A stretch of 64,000 bases of DNA from Paraburkholderia megapolitana (GTDB taxonomy: Bacteria; Pseudomonadota; Gammaproteobacteria; Burkholderiales; Burkholderiaceae). Position numbers and translations under genes: made by a program. Location: assembly GCF_007556815.1 (NCBI RefSeq), contig NZ_CP041745.1:2023001-2087000 (forward strand). The letters run 5' to 3'. The first letter of the stretch is position 1. Each line of letters opens with the position of its first letter. Positions 45,201-56,800 of the stretch are shown here, piece after piece. Below the pieces are notes generated by a model. The model searched no databases and was not told the DNA's origin. It was given only the letters and a program-made list of their open reading frames with translations.

Positions 45201-46207
45201 AGCGGCAGATAGACCGCACCTGCCTTGAGCACGCCGAGCATGCCGACGATCCAGCGTTCCGAGCGGTCGGCCACTACGCCGACCGTGTCGCCGCGTTCGA
45301 TTGCGTATTCGCTGAGCAGGAAGCCGGCGAGGCGCGACGCCTGGTCGTCGAGTTGCGCGTAGGTCAGCGTTGTGTCGACGGTCGCGACTGCAATGCTGTC
45401 CGGCGCCGAGGTCACAAGTTGCGCGAACTGCGCGAGGAAGGTGCCCTGTACCGCAACGGGCGCCGCCTGCGAACGCAGGCGCGCGCGCTCTTCGTCGTCG
45501 AGCAGCGAGACCGTATCGAGCGGCGCATCCAGTGCATCGAAGCTGGCGAGCACGTTGCGCAGATGCCGTGCGAAATGCTGCAGATAATGCCGCGTGAAAA
45601 CCGTCGGTCGGCCCGTCAGGACAATTTCGTAGCCTGCGCGATGGCTGATCTCGATCGACAGATCGTGGTCAGTCGTGCGCGAGGCTTCGTGCAGCCCGTC
45701 GAAGCGAATCGCGACATTGGTCGTGGGCGTTTCGCCGTGCAGCTTGTGGGCGAGCGCCGCGATAGGGAAATCCTGGTACGAATAGCTGCGCTGCACGCGG
45801 TCGCGAACCTGGTTCAGATACTCGCGAACCGTGGCACCCGAACGGATACCGTCGATCAGCGGAACGGTGCCGCCAGTTTCCGCTGCCGGTTCGACGATCA
45901 GGTGCGGCGAATCCATAAACAGCCCGGAGTGGGTGTCGTAGTGTCTGAGCACATGGAAGACAGCCGCCAGCACCACGACGAACGCGCTCAGGTCCTTGCC
46001 TGCAGCAAGTTTCTCCAGCACCTGCGCCGCGGCGCCATCGAGCTTGAGCGTCTCGACAGGTTCGGGCCCAAGCGGCAGCGCATACGCCTGCCACGATTGC
46101 TGAAGACGAAAGTCGCCTTCGATGCGACCGAGCGCGTCGTGCCAGAACGCCATGTGGTCCTGGTACTGCCCGCTGGTCGCGAGCGTGTTGAGATTTAGTT
46201 CTGACAA
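42287..46207 (-). CDS. NRPS: halfC-A-PCP-E
   Basis: The 1306-residue synthetase begins with about 225 residues that resemble only the C-terminal half of a condensation domain, without HHxxxDG. Then follow an A domain with the unusual code DGMNIASVCK, a PCP with Ser791 (GGDS) and an E domain with HHLVIDG at 974 and the later GWFTSHYPV and FNYLGQ motifs. The pocket has Met where most A domains have Trp or similar; an aromatic substrate such as Tyr is likely from context. The TTG start overlaps the hydroxylase gene by 13 bases and follows GGGAG. Its partner C domain lies at the C-terminus of the PKS-NRPS. The E domain predicts a D-configured residue. Confidence 0.94.
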   Translation of the reverse strand: MSELNLNTLATSGQYQDHMAFWHDALGRIEGDFRLQQSWQAYALPLGPEPVETLKLDGAAAQVLEKLAAGKDLSAFVVVLAAVFHVLRHYDTHSGLFMDSPHLIVEPAAETGGTVPLIDGIRSGATVREYLNQVRDRVQRSYSYQDFPIAALAHKLHGETPTTNVAIRFDGLHEASRTTDHDLSIEISHRAGYEIVLTGRPTVFTRHYLQHFARHLRNVLASFDALDAPLDTVSLLDDEERARLRSQAAPVAVQGTFLAQFAQLVTSAPDSIAVATVDTTLTYAQLDDQASRLAGFLLSEYAIERGDTVGVVADRSERWIVGMLGVLKAGAVYLPLDPEFPQERLRFMIEDAKVKALLTHSTHLSLLADFWEIPIFALDFQLDTLEAAPTSSPVDVQPNDAAYIIYTSGSTGVPKGVVLEHAGLLNMAQYHVDTFGFDATDRFVQFYSPGFDGSIMEIFVTLLAGARLVLAKTSVIKDAPRFVEYIAQQGVTTINAAPAYLNALDWDLLGSVKRVISAGDNARVADICKLAQTRSCHNSYGPTEASVCITDYVVDATTAYGTRLPVGRPIHNIHLYLLDEHGALAPEGCVGEICVSGIGLARGYVGRDDLTAAAFIAHPFEAGERLYRTGDLGVWLPDGNLEITGRRDAQVKIRGYRIELGEIEAALRQHADVAEAIVLVREDAAQHKQLVAYVAPATASTAGLREHLKERLPEFMVPASIVTLERIPFTPNGKIDRKALAAMELAPVERETGYTAPSNDIEARLGTVWSEVLGHAQIGVHDNFFELGGDSILIIQVMSRAQQIGLKFTAEQFFAHPTIAELAQVAVDAPVVSISQEPVAGPAPLTPIQHWFFEQDVEDVHHYNQSTMIEVPASLRADVIEQALLAVVTHHDALRLNFERTGDTWQQSHAAAPLAIPLAVTVLADMTPAAQQAAMLAIATQMQESFTLSTAPLLRAHLFQFGPAQPQRLLVVAHHLVIDGVSWRILFEDLYAACRQIEAGNAVQLPAKTTAWRDWSNRLGELGATALEGLDYWRESDAEAQAFFADMLPGTIGDAGSVVVEFDEQQTHALLQDVPRAFNTQINEVLLTALLLAFGDWTGNASLVVDLEGHGREDIFEGVDTSRTIGWFTSHYPVLLNAGDASVAAEALRNVKEQLRAVPLRGLSYGVARYLGKDARIAAELAQQPPAPVRFNYLGQIDRLLADDTGWKPVLDFHSPEHSPRAQRAHLFEIDGIVFEGRLRLTWHYSRAACEPGVIEHLTQCYRSRLLSIVAASSDGDAQPGLSPTDFPAARISQQALDVLVSRIKS

Positions 46208-47814
46208 AGCACGATCTCCCTCTGCGCGTACAGGCTTTCGGATGTGATGCCTTTCGCCTTGCAGTGCTCGACAAACTGGGTGGACTGGATCAGGCTCGGC
46301 GAGTTTTCGTCGAAGGTGTTGTCAAGGAGGTGGTTCAGCCACGGCTCCTGACCCATCGCGTAGACATAGGCCGCGCTGAACGGGTAGTGATCGACCAGCG
46401 AGGTTGCCTCGGCGACGTTGCAACCGCGCGCGCGGCGCGAGTTGTTGATGTCGCGCGGTAGCGCCTTCGGAAACAGCGGACCATAGACCCACGACGGCCG
46501 CGCACCCTCGGTTTCCATACCGAGAAACAGGGTGTCCGGCCTACCGGTGATGCGGAAAATATGCTCGTACAGGCTCGGGTCGAGGTTGCACGAATCGGCG
46601 ATGCTCAATACCGAGCGCGTACCGAAGCGGATCATGAAACCCGCCTTGCTCTGGATCGCCAGATCGTTGTGTTCGCCCATGAACGGAATCGCGGTGATGC
46701 TGCCGCCTTCGCACACCTTGAGTTCCTGCGCATCGCGAACCTCGATCACGTTGTCGAAACCGACGTTGCGCAACGCGAGTTCCAGCGACGGGTCCTGCGG
46801 GAAGCCGTCGCAATTCCTGCCGACCACCACGGTCTTGACCTTGTGGCGCAGCTGCAAAAGCGTTTCGAGCACGATGTGATCGTGATGGCTGTGCGTGATC
46901 AGCACGTAGTCGATCTGATCGGGCAGATCGGCGTACGTGTAGCGCGGCAGATCCGTGTCATAGCCGTAACTGATGACCGGATCGAGCAGGATGCTCACGC
47001 CGCGGCTCTGGATCAGCATGCAGGCGTGGCCGTAGTAACGGATGCGGATATCGTCGCCGTCGAACGAGCGATCCTGCTTGAGCTCAGGCGCTTCCTCGAC
47101 GAAGAAGGAGCGGAACAGCGGCTCGTCCTTCTCCTCGATACGCATCAGGTCGACGATTTTCGCGTAGCTGCCCGGTTTCTCGCGCATGCTGAACAGCGTA
47201 TCGAGCGCGCGGCTATCGAAGGGCATGTTGCAGAACACCGTGCGCTCGTCCTTGAGCCGCGGTGTGCTGAGAATGAACGGGCGCGGCGTGTTTTCGTCGA
47301 TCGCGGACAGCGCAATGCTCTGGGCATTGCGCGCATAGAACGGGCTCGCATACAGCAGACTCTCGAAGACCCGGAAGGAGGGGTTGTGTTCGAGGTCGTA
47401 ATAGATCTCGACAAAGCCTTTCAACGCTTCGGGAATCTGCGGATAGATCGGGTCCGTGGCCATCCCCTTCGCCTGTTCGAGCACGAGCGTCGAGAATGCC
47501 TTGTAAGCGGCGGCGAGTTCGAGCTGCTTCGCCGCGCGCTCGGTGGTTTGTTCGATCAACGCGCGAATTTCATCGACACGCTGGCCACCCAGGTTGATGA
47601 ACGGACCGCCGCGCATGGCCGGGTTGTTGATGGCGGCCGCATGCATCATCGGCGATGCAACGTAAGACTTCATCCGCGGCAGGAACCGCTCGGCCACATT
47701 GAGGGCGGAGGTCAACGGCGGAAGGGTGTGAAACCACGCGTACCAGCCATTGATCAGCGGATCGAACTGAATGTTGGGTCGCAGATAGACTTGCGTGCTG
47801 GACGAGATAGTCAC
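46195..47814 (-). CDS. CmlA-like diiron beta-hydroxylase (metallo-beta-lactamase fold)
   Basis: The 539-residue protein has a helical N-terminal domain (NGWYAWFHTLPPLTSALN near 22-40, KSYVASPMMHAAAINNP) and a C-terminal metallo-beta-lactamase fold. The motif HSHHDH is at 308-313, and further likely metal ligands are Glu381 (FMGEH) and Asp407 (IADSCN). The two-domain layout, length and the Glu in place of the usual His fit CmlA, the chloramphenicol-pathway diiron oxygenase that beta-hydroxylates a PCP-bound amino acid. The GTG at 47814 follows AAGGAG and lies ten bases after the PKS-NRPS stop. It sits directly before the A-PCP-E NRPS, so its likely substrate is that PCP-bound residue, giving for example beta-hydroxytyrosine. 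A simple beta-lactamase label would be misleading. Confidence 0.85.
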   Translation of the reverse strand: MTISSSTQVYLRPNIQFDPLINGWYAWFHTLPPLTSALNVAERFLPRMKSYVASPMMHAAAINNPAMRGGPFINLGGQRVDEIRALIEQTTERAAKQLELAAAYKAFSTLVLEQAKGMATDPIYPQIPEALKGFVEIYYDLEHNPSFRVFESLLYASPFYARNAQSIALSAIDENTPRPFILSTPRLKDERTVFCNMPFDSRALDTLFSMREKPGSYAKIVDLMRIEEKDEPLFRSFFVEEAPELKQDRSFDGDDIRIRYYGHACMLIQSRGVSILLDPVISYGYDTDLPRYTYADLPDQIDYVLITHSHHDHIVLETLLQLRHKVKTVVVGRNCDGFPQDPSLELALRNVGFDNVIEVRDAQELKVCEGGSITAIPFMGEHNDLAIQSKAGFMIRFGTRSVLSIADSCNLDPSLYEHIFRITGRPDTLFLGMETEGARPSWVYGPLFPKALPRDINNSRRARGCNVAEATSLVDHYPFSAAYVYAMGQEPWLNHLLDNTFDENSPSLIQSTQFVEHCKAKGITSESLYAQREIVLCQN

Positions 47815-47824
47815 TCGATGCTCC

Positions 47825-50800
47825 TTAGAACGCGCTGAGTTCGACGGCAAGCTGGCCGGTCTCGGCACGCAGCGCGCGCTGGCCCAAGGTCAGGTTGCGG
47901 ATGCGCACTCGCGGGTTGGCGAGCACTTCGTCGACGATCGATGTCAGTTCGCCGGCGAGGTCGTGTACGAGCGACTCGCTGAACAGGCCGCCGTTATAGA
48001 CGACGCTGATCGCAAGACCCTCGGCGCGCGGCTCGGCGAGGAACCAGAAATGGGTGGCGGCTTCGGCATTCGCGCCCTGCAGGTCGTGGTTCGGCAGCTC
48101 GGAGATGCGCACCTGTCCTGCGTAGCGATCGACGGCGTCCTGCCGCTGGTTCTGTAACGTCAAGCCGATATCGAACAGCGGATTGCGTCCCGGCACACGC
48201 TTGATATGCAGCTCGTCGATCAGGCGGTCGAGCGGATAAAGCTGGTTGGAGAACGCTTCGATGGTGGTGTCGCGCACGCGACCGAGCAGCGTATCGAAAT
48301 GATCGTCGCCCGCGACGCGATCGCGCAGCGCGAGCACGTTCAGGTAGGGGCCGACCTGGGACTCGAGTTCGGGTAGTTCGCGGCCCGCAACCGGCGTACC
48401 GATTACGATGTCTTCCTGGCCCGAGCGGCGATAGAACAGCGCCTTGATGGCCGACTGCAACGCGATAAACAAGGTGCCGCCATGACGCTTGCCCAGCGCT
48501 TCGAGTGCCGTCGTCGTCGCGGCCGGCAGCTCGAACTGCCAGGTCTTCCAGCTCGGTGCGGCAGGTTGCTCGACGTCGCCCGGCAGATCCAGCGCGCGCA
48601 GACCGCCACCAAGCCTCGTCAGCCAGTAATCCTTCATGCGCGCGCCTTCCGGCCCGGCGAGCAGCCGGTTCAGCCAGCCGGCGTAGTCCTTGTACTGGAT
48701 CGACAGTGCGGGTAGCGGATTGTCCTGACGCTGGATGAACGCGTTATAGATCTGCGACAGGTCGTCGAGCAGCACTTCGGTGGACCAGCCGTCGCTGACG
48801 ATGTGATGCATCGTGCAGATGCAGACGTGACGGATTTCGGAGAGGCGCAGCAGCTTGACGCGGAACAGCGGTCCGGTGGCGAGATCCATCGGGGCGAGCA
48901 GTTCGCGCGCTTCGATTGTCTTGACCTGGGCATCGCGATCGGCGGCTTCCTGCAGGTCCACGATCTCGACCGGGAAAGCGGCTTCGCTGGGCGGCAGCAC
49001 CTGTTGCAGCGGTTGATTGCCTGCGAGGACGAAGCGTGTACGCAGGATTTCGTGGCGTTCGCTGAGCGCGCGGAACGAGCGCACGAGCGCGTCGACGTCG
49101 AGCACGCCTTCGAACAGCAGCGAGGCAGGCAATGGGCCACCGGCCTGCGCACCACTGAGGCGATCCTGAACCCACAGCCGTGTCTGGGCCGGCGAGAGTT
49201 CGTAATTCGTTTGCGCCGGCAGCGGTGTCACCGGGGCGTAATCGATGGGTTGCGTATGGGCAATGCGTTTCGCGAGGCTTGAAATCGTCGGGTGCGAAAA
49301 CATGCTGCGGATTTCGAGCTTCACATGCAGATCGCGACGGATGCGCGCGGCGATCTTCGTCGCAGTGATCGAATTGCCGCCCAGTTCGAAGAAATTGGCC
49401 GTCGTGCTGATTTGCGTCTTGCCGATCACTTCGCGCCAGATTGCCGTGAGCTGCGCTTCGAGTTCGTTGTCGGGTGCGACGTGGTGCAGATCGCTCTTCG
49501 GTTCGGGCAGGCTCGCGCGGTCGAGTTTGCCGTTGGGCAGATGTTCGAACGCAGTGAGAACGACGAACGCGGACGGCACCATGTAATCGGGCAGACGCTG
49601 CTGCAGGTGGCCGCGTACTGCGCCGATCAGTTCGGCTTCGGGACGCGCGGACAGCAGCCACGCGACGAGTTTCTCGTCGTCGCCTTCGCCACGTACGGCC
49701 ACGATCGCTGCATCGACCCACGGGTGCGACGCTAGCGTGGCCTCGATTTCGCCGAGTTCGATACGCAGGCCGCGCAGTTTGATCTGGTGATCGATGCGGC
49801 CGAGGAACTCGACATTACCGTCGGGACGGTAGCGCGCGAGATCGCCGGTGCGATAGAGCCGGTCCTGCGGATTGCTCGAGAACGGATCGGCGATGAACTT
49901 CGCCGCGCTCAGTTCAGGTTCGCCGTAGTAGCCACGCCCAACCGGCACACCGCCGATCAGCAGTTCGCCCGCGATGCCGACCGGCACCGGCTGCATCTGT
50001 GCGTCGACGATGTAGAGGCGCGCATTGGCAATCGGCTTTCCGATCGAGACCGTGCGGTGCACATCGTTGCGCCGGCATTCCCACGCGGTGACGTCGACGG
50101 CGGCTTCGGTCGGGCCGTAGAGGTTGTACAGCTGCGCATCCAGACGTTCGAAGAAACGCTGTTGCAGATCGAAGGGCAGGGCCTCGCCGCTGCACACCAC
50201 GCGCCGCAGCGACGTGCTGCGCTCGACGTCGGATTGATCGAGGAACGCACGCAGCATCGAAGGCACGAAGTGCGCGGTGGTGATCTGCTCGCGCTCGATC
50301 AGGTCGATCAGATAGTCGGCCTCGCGCTGGCCACCGGGGCGCGCAAACACGAGGCGGGCACCGGCGATCAGCGGCCAGAAGAATTCCCACACCGATACGT
50401 CGAAGCTGAACGGGGTCTTCTGCAGGACGCTATCCTGCGCGTCGAGACCGTACGTGTGCTGCATCCAGACGATGCGGTTGGTCGCGGCACGATGCGTGTT
50501 GAGAGCGCCCTTTGGCCTGCCGGTCGAGCCGGAGGTGTAGATCATGTAGGCGAGGTTGTCGCCGGTGAGCGCTGCTGTCGGGTTCGTCGCGGGCGCGGCA
50601 GCAATATCCGCTGCATCGCGATCAACCACAATCAATTGCGCCGCGATCTCAGGCAACGCCGGCAGCAGATGCTGCTGCGTCAGGAGCCAGCGCAGTTGCG
50701 CGTTGTCGATCATGAAGCGCACGCGATCGGCCGGGTAATCCGGATCGACGGGGACATAGGCGCCGCCTGCCTTGAGCACTGCAAGCAGGGCAACGATCAT

Positions 50801-53800
50801 GTCGAGCGAACGCTCCATCGATACACCGACGAGTGCATCGGGCACGACACCAAGTTCGATAAGACGATGCGCGAGACGATTCGCGCGAACGTTGAGCTCG
50901 GCGTAAGTCAGCGAAGCATCCTCGAAGACGGCAGCGATGGCCTCAGGTGTGCGCTCGACCTGCTGCTCGAACAAACGATGCAACGGTTGCCCGGCGGCCG
51001 CGCCGAAATCCGTCTCGGTGCGATTCCACTCGACCGTCAGCGTGTCGCGTGCCGCAGCGTCGAGCAACGGCAGCTTCGCCACGGCGGCCGTCGCATCGTC
51101 GGCAAGACTCGTCAGCAGTTTCCGGTAGATGCCGAGCAGACGCTGCACGGTGCTCGCTTCGAACAGATCCGTGTTGTAGTCGCAATCGATCAGCAGTTCC
51201 TCGCCCGCATCGAGGACGTTGACGTTCAGATCGAAGGCGGTATAGCGGATCAACGGCGCGACCAGATCGAGCTTGAGGCCGGGCAGTTCGGGCAATGCCG
51301 ACACCGGCTCCAGATTGAATACCACCGATACCAGCGGCGCAGCGTTGAGATCGCGCTGTGCGCCGATTTCGCGGACCAGTTCGGCGAACGGAAAGTCCTG
51401 ATGATCGAGCGCATCGAGCAAGCTCTGTCGCGTGCCGGCGAGGAAGCTCTTCACGGTGGCATCGTGCGGCAGCGTCGAGCGCAGTGGCAACAAGTGCGTG
51501 CAGTAGCCCGCGAGTCGATCGCTCCCGCTCACCGAACGACCGGTCACCGGAATGCCGGTGACGATCCTGTTCTGCCCGGCAATGCGATGCAGGAACAGAT
51601 TGAAGCCCGCGAGCAGCATCATGTACAGCGTGCAGCCGTTCTTGCGAGCGGCCGTGCGCAGCGATGCCGCTGAGGTTGCGTCCAGATGCAACGAGACGCG
51701 CTCGCCATGAAACGCCTTTACCGGGGGCCTGGGATAGTCCAGTGGAAGGTTGAGCGGTTCGGTCTCGTCGGCGCATTGTGCGAGCCAGTACGCGCGATTC
51801 GCTTTCATCTCCGGGCTGTTGCGCTGCGCGTCGACCTGCTTCAGGTAATCGCGAAACTGCAGCGGCGCGGCGGCCGGGGCAGCGCCGGCATACGCGAGCG
51901 CCAGGTCCTCCAGCAGAATGCCGAACGTGGAGCCGTCGCAGATGATGTGATGCGCGGTCATCACCAGCAGATGACGCTCGCTGTTCACACGCACGAGCGC
52001 GGCACGAAACAGCGGGCCGTTCACGAGATCGAATGGCTGACGGCTTTCGCTCTCGCGCCAGGCATCCTGATCCGCGTCGATCAACGGAATCTGCAGCGTC
52101 AACGTGGGATGCACGATCTGGCCGGAACCGTCCGGTGTCAACGTCGTGCGCAACGCCTCATGCCGGTCGACCAAACCCTGGACCGCCGCGCGAATGGCCG
52201 GCTCGTCGAGCTTGCCGTTCAGTTCGAGCGTGGTGTTGACGTTATAGGCGAGCGAGCCTTCCGGATCGACTTCCGACAGAACCCACAACTGGCGTTGTGC
52301 TTCGCTCAGCGCAGCGACCGTGCCGTGCTTCGAGTGCGGCCGGATGAATCCGCCGCGACGCAGGTCGGCGACGCTGTCTTTCACCGCGCGGACGAAGCGG
52401 TCGACATCGGCGTCCGAATGCGCGGTCGACAGGAAGCAGGTACGCCATTCCCAGATGTAGATGCCCTTTTCGAGCATGTGATAGAAGAACAGGTCGAGGT
52501 TCTCGGTGAACTCGAAGCGGAACATGGAGCCGAACCACGTGACCTTGATCGGCGCTTCGGCTTCCTTGAAGAACGCGTTCAGCGTTTCGGCGATCTGCGC
52601 GGTCCGGTCGTTGAGCTTCGCCTGCAGTTCCGGGCCTTCCTGTTCGATATGCTCGAGCACCGACAATGCGGCCGCCATGGCGAGCGGATACTGACAGAAC
52701 GTGCCGCCGAACGCGGTACGGTCGGCAGCCGGGAACGAGTGATCGCCGTACTCCCACATGCCGCCGTCGATGCAGTCCATGAAGCGTCGCGTGCCGGCGA
52801 TCACACCAAGCGGCAGACCGCCGCCGATAATCTTCCCGTACGTCGCGAGGTCGGCCTTGATGCCGAAGATGGCCTGCGAGCCACCCGGATGAACGCGGAA
52901 GCCCGTGATCATTTCGTCGAAAATCAGCGCGACGCCGGCTTCTTCGGTGATACGGCGCAGTTCCTTGAGGAACGCGACCGGTTGCAGCGACGGGTTACGG
53001 CTTTGCACCGGCTCCACCATCACGGCAGCGATCTCCGACGACATCCCGCGGATCGCTTCGAGCGCCGCGTCGGTGCCGTAGTCGAGCAGAACCATGTTCT
53101 CGATCGAACCGAACGGCACACCCGGAGCGATGCCTTCCGTGACGCCTTCCGCGTTCGCCGCGGCAAGCGTGCCGTCGGCATGGCCGTGATACGAGTGCGT
53201 GAACATCACGATCTTGTCGCGCCCCGTCACCGCACGCGCGAGACGCATCGCGGTCATGACCGCTTCGGTACCCGTGTTCGAGAACGCGACGCGATCGAGA
53301 CCGGTGACGCGCGCAAAACGTTTCGCCACTTCGCCGACGAGCGCGGAGCGCGCGCCGAGTTCGAGCGGACGTTGCCATTCGCGTGTGACCTGCTTCTCGA
53401 TGAAGTCCGGCGTATGGCCGAACAGATGCACACCGAAGCCCATCGTGAAGTCGATGTACTCGTTGCCGTCGATATCCCACAGCCGCGAACCAGCCGCGCG
53501 ATCGCCGACGATCGGATACAGCATTTCCTTGGTCGAGAAGCGGAAACCGACCGTGGCGCGGCTATCGGCCAGCACCGAGCGCGACGCCTGCACCGATTCC
53601 TTCGATTTCTTCGTGCGCGTGGTGTAGCGCACGATCAGCGATTCAAGGTGTTCCTGCTGTACGGCGGACAGACCGCGCGCGCGTTGTTCGACGGGGCTAC
53701 CCCACGGCATCATCGGTTTGCGCGGGGCTTCTGCGGCCGCAGCGGCCGGCGTGGCTTTCGCAACGGGCGCGACCGCTTTCACGGGACTCGGAGCCGGCAC

Positions 53801-56800
53801 AGCAACAGCAGCCTTGAGCACCGTGCTCGCGATGGCTTGCGCGGCGACCGTCTGCCGCACTTCGACGTGGCCCGTCAGGGACGTGCGCAGCAGATCCATC
53901 TGCTGGCTCATGACCTGCGACAGCAACTGGTTCTGCTCGCGCAACACGCGTTCCACCGCGGAGCCGCCTTCGGCTGCAGGCAACCCGGTCGGGACGAGCG
54001 TGAGTGGTGTTACATGTGCGACCGGCGCAACCACTGCGGTGGACGAAGCTACCTCGACTGCGTCCGCTACCGGTGCAGCCTCGACGGCTTGCACCGCTTC
54101 CGGCACCTCTTGCGGCAGGTTGTCGGCGACATATTCGGCCAGCGCTTGCACGGTTGCCAGGTCTTCGAAGAACCGGCGCATGACGAGCTTCACGCCGTAC
54201 TGCTTTTCGATGTGACGGATCGCTTCGATCAGGATGATCGAGTCGGCGCCCATCTCGAGGAAGGGGAGTTCGATATTGATGCTGGCAGGATCGGCCTGGA
54301 TCAATTCGCCGATCTTGCCGCGAAGCCATTCGAGAACCTCGGCGCTGCGGTCGATGGGCAGCGGTTCGGCGATGGAGAGTGCGCTTGTCTGAGTCATGGG
54401 CTTGTCCGCTTTCTGGATCTGGAACCAGGTACGACTGCGTTGGAAGGGATAGGAAGGCAATGAAACACGCCTGAGCGCAGGCGTTTCGGCAGAGGCCCAG
54501 GCGACATTCACGCCGCGGGCATACAGATTCAAAAGAGTTTCAACGAGGGCTTGCTGCTCCACCTGCGGTCGCTGCAGGCTGAGGAACTGGATGCCGGCGT
54601 CCGCGGCGCAGCAGGCACGCGCCATATTCGCGAGCACCGGCTTCGGACCGATTTCGACGAGCAGGTTGAAGCCGGCTTCGGCGAGACGCTCGACGCTGCT
54701 CGCGAACTGCACCGGCTCGCGGCAGTGACGGCGCCAGTACTCGTCGGTGGGCGCTTCGTCGAGCGCGGTGCCCGTGAGATTGGAATAGAACGGGATTGCC
54801 GGAGGATTCGTGTGGACTTCTTTCGCCACGGCCTGGAAGCTGTCCAGCATCGGCTCGACCAGCTGCGAGTGAAACGCGTGCGAGGTGTTGAGCGGTACCG
54901 AGCGCACTTCTTGCGCGGCGAACGCTTCGATCACCTTCGCGATGCTCTCGCGCTTGCCGGAGATCACGATGCTGGCGGGACCGTTGACGGCGGCGACGGC
55001 GATGTCGTGCGGATACGCTGCGATTGCGCGCTCGACGGTCGCGAGGTCGGTGAAGATCGCCGCCATTTCACCGCCATGCGGCAACGCCTGCATGAGCCGA
55101 CCGCGCTCGATGATCAGGCGCAGGCCATCTTCCGGCGAGAAGATGCCGGCGGCGCAGGCTGCCGCGTACTCGCCGACGCTGTGTCCCATGACGGCATCGG
55201 GCACGACGCCGAACGACGCGAGCAAGGTGGTCAGCGCGAATTGCAGCGAGAACAGCGCGGGCTGGCTGTAGCCGGTCTGATGGATGTCCTCGTTCTGGGC
55301 GGACAACACATCGAGCAACGGTTTGGCGAGCAGCGGATCGGCGACAGCGCGGCAGCGGTCGATGGCCGCGCGGAACACGGGGTACGCGTCGTACAGGCGG
55401 CGCCCCATGCCGGCGTATTGCGAACCCTGGCCGGTGAACAGGAACGCCATCTTCACCCGCGTGTTCGGTTGTGACGTACCGGTGGGTTCCTTCGTCTGCT
55501 TCGCCTGGAAGTCGCGCAGCTTTTCAATCGCGTCTTCGATCGACGACACCGGTAGCGCCAGCCGATGCGCAAAATGCGAGCGGCCCGTCGACGCCGAGAA
55601 CGCGACCGTCGCGACATCGAGCGCAGGTTCGGCTTCGAGCTGCCGCTGATAGCGCCCAGCGAGCTCGCGCAGTGCCGCGGGCGTCTTCGCCGACAGGACC
55701 AGCGGATGCACCTTGTGTCGCGACGGCGTTGCTTGCAGTGCCGGTGCGGGCGCTTCTTCGAGCACCAGGTGAGCGTTGGTGCCGCTCGCGCCGAACGCGC
55801 TGACACCGGCTCGCCGCGGTTGGTCGCCAGGCAGCCAGTCGCTGGCTTCGGCGCAGACCTCGATGGGAATCTCGTTCCAGCGCACCAGCGGACTCGGATT
55901 ACGGAAATGCAGGTGCGCGGGAATGCGGTCGTGGTTTAGCGATAGCACGACCTTGATGACCCCCGCGATACCGGCGGCCGATTCCGTGTGGCCGATGTTC
56001 GTTTTTACCGAGCCGACGCGCAGCCGCCGGCTCGCGTCGCGGTCGGGACCGAACACGGTCGCGAGTGCCTGTACTTCGACCGGATCGCCGAGTGGAGTAC
56101 CGGTGCCGTGCGCTTCCACGTAATCGATGGATGCAGCGGGAATGCCGCCCAGTGCCTTGCGAATGACTTCTTCCTGGGCGCGTCCATTGGGCGCGGTAAA
56201 GCCGCTCGACGCACCGTCGTGGTTGACCGCCGAACCGCGAATCACCGCCAGCACGCGATCGCCGGCAGCCTGCGCATCCGACAGACGCTTGAGCACCAGT
56301 GCGCCGCAACCTTCGCTGCGTACGAAACCATCCGCGGCCGCATCGAAGGTTTTGCAATGGCCGTCTGGCGCCAGTGCCCGCGTGCGCGAGACGGCGATCG
56401 AGTTATCGGGCGAGAGGATCAGATTGACGCCGCCCGCGATCGCGAGATCGCAGTCGCCCGCGCGCAGGTTCTGGCTGGCCGTATGGATCGCCGTCAGCGA
56501 CGAGGAACAGGCGGTATCGATCGCCATGCTCGGGCCGTGCACACCAAGACCGTAGGAGATGCGACCGGCCGCCGTATTGAGCGGATTGCCGGTAAAGAAG
56601 TAACCGTCAATGCCGCTGCCGTCGCCGTTGTTGAGCTGCAGGTTCGCGTAATCGTTGGTGGTGATGCCGACGAAGACACCGGTCCGGCTGCCCTTGAGAC
56701 TGTCGACCGGAATGCCCGCGTGTTCGAGCGCTTCGTGACTGACTTCGAGCAGCAGGCGCTGCTGCGGGTCCATCGCGGCCGCTTCGCGCGGCGTGATGCG

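Noticed and set aside
46195..47814. Annotation as a beta-lactamase or resistance gene
   Set aside because: The N-terminal domain and the Glu in the metal site fit CmlA-type oxygenases, and the gene is embedded between synthetase genes.
52320..53700. The embedded aminotransferase as the source of Dab
   Set aside because: It is fused between ACP and C domain, as in beta-amino acyl synthases, and so acts on the ACP-bound keto chain rather than on free aspartate semialdehyde.
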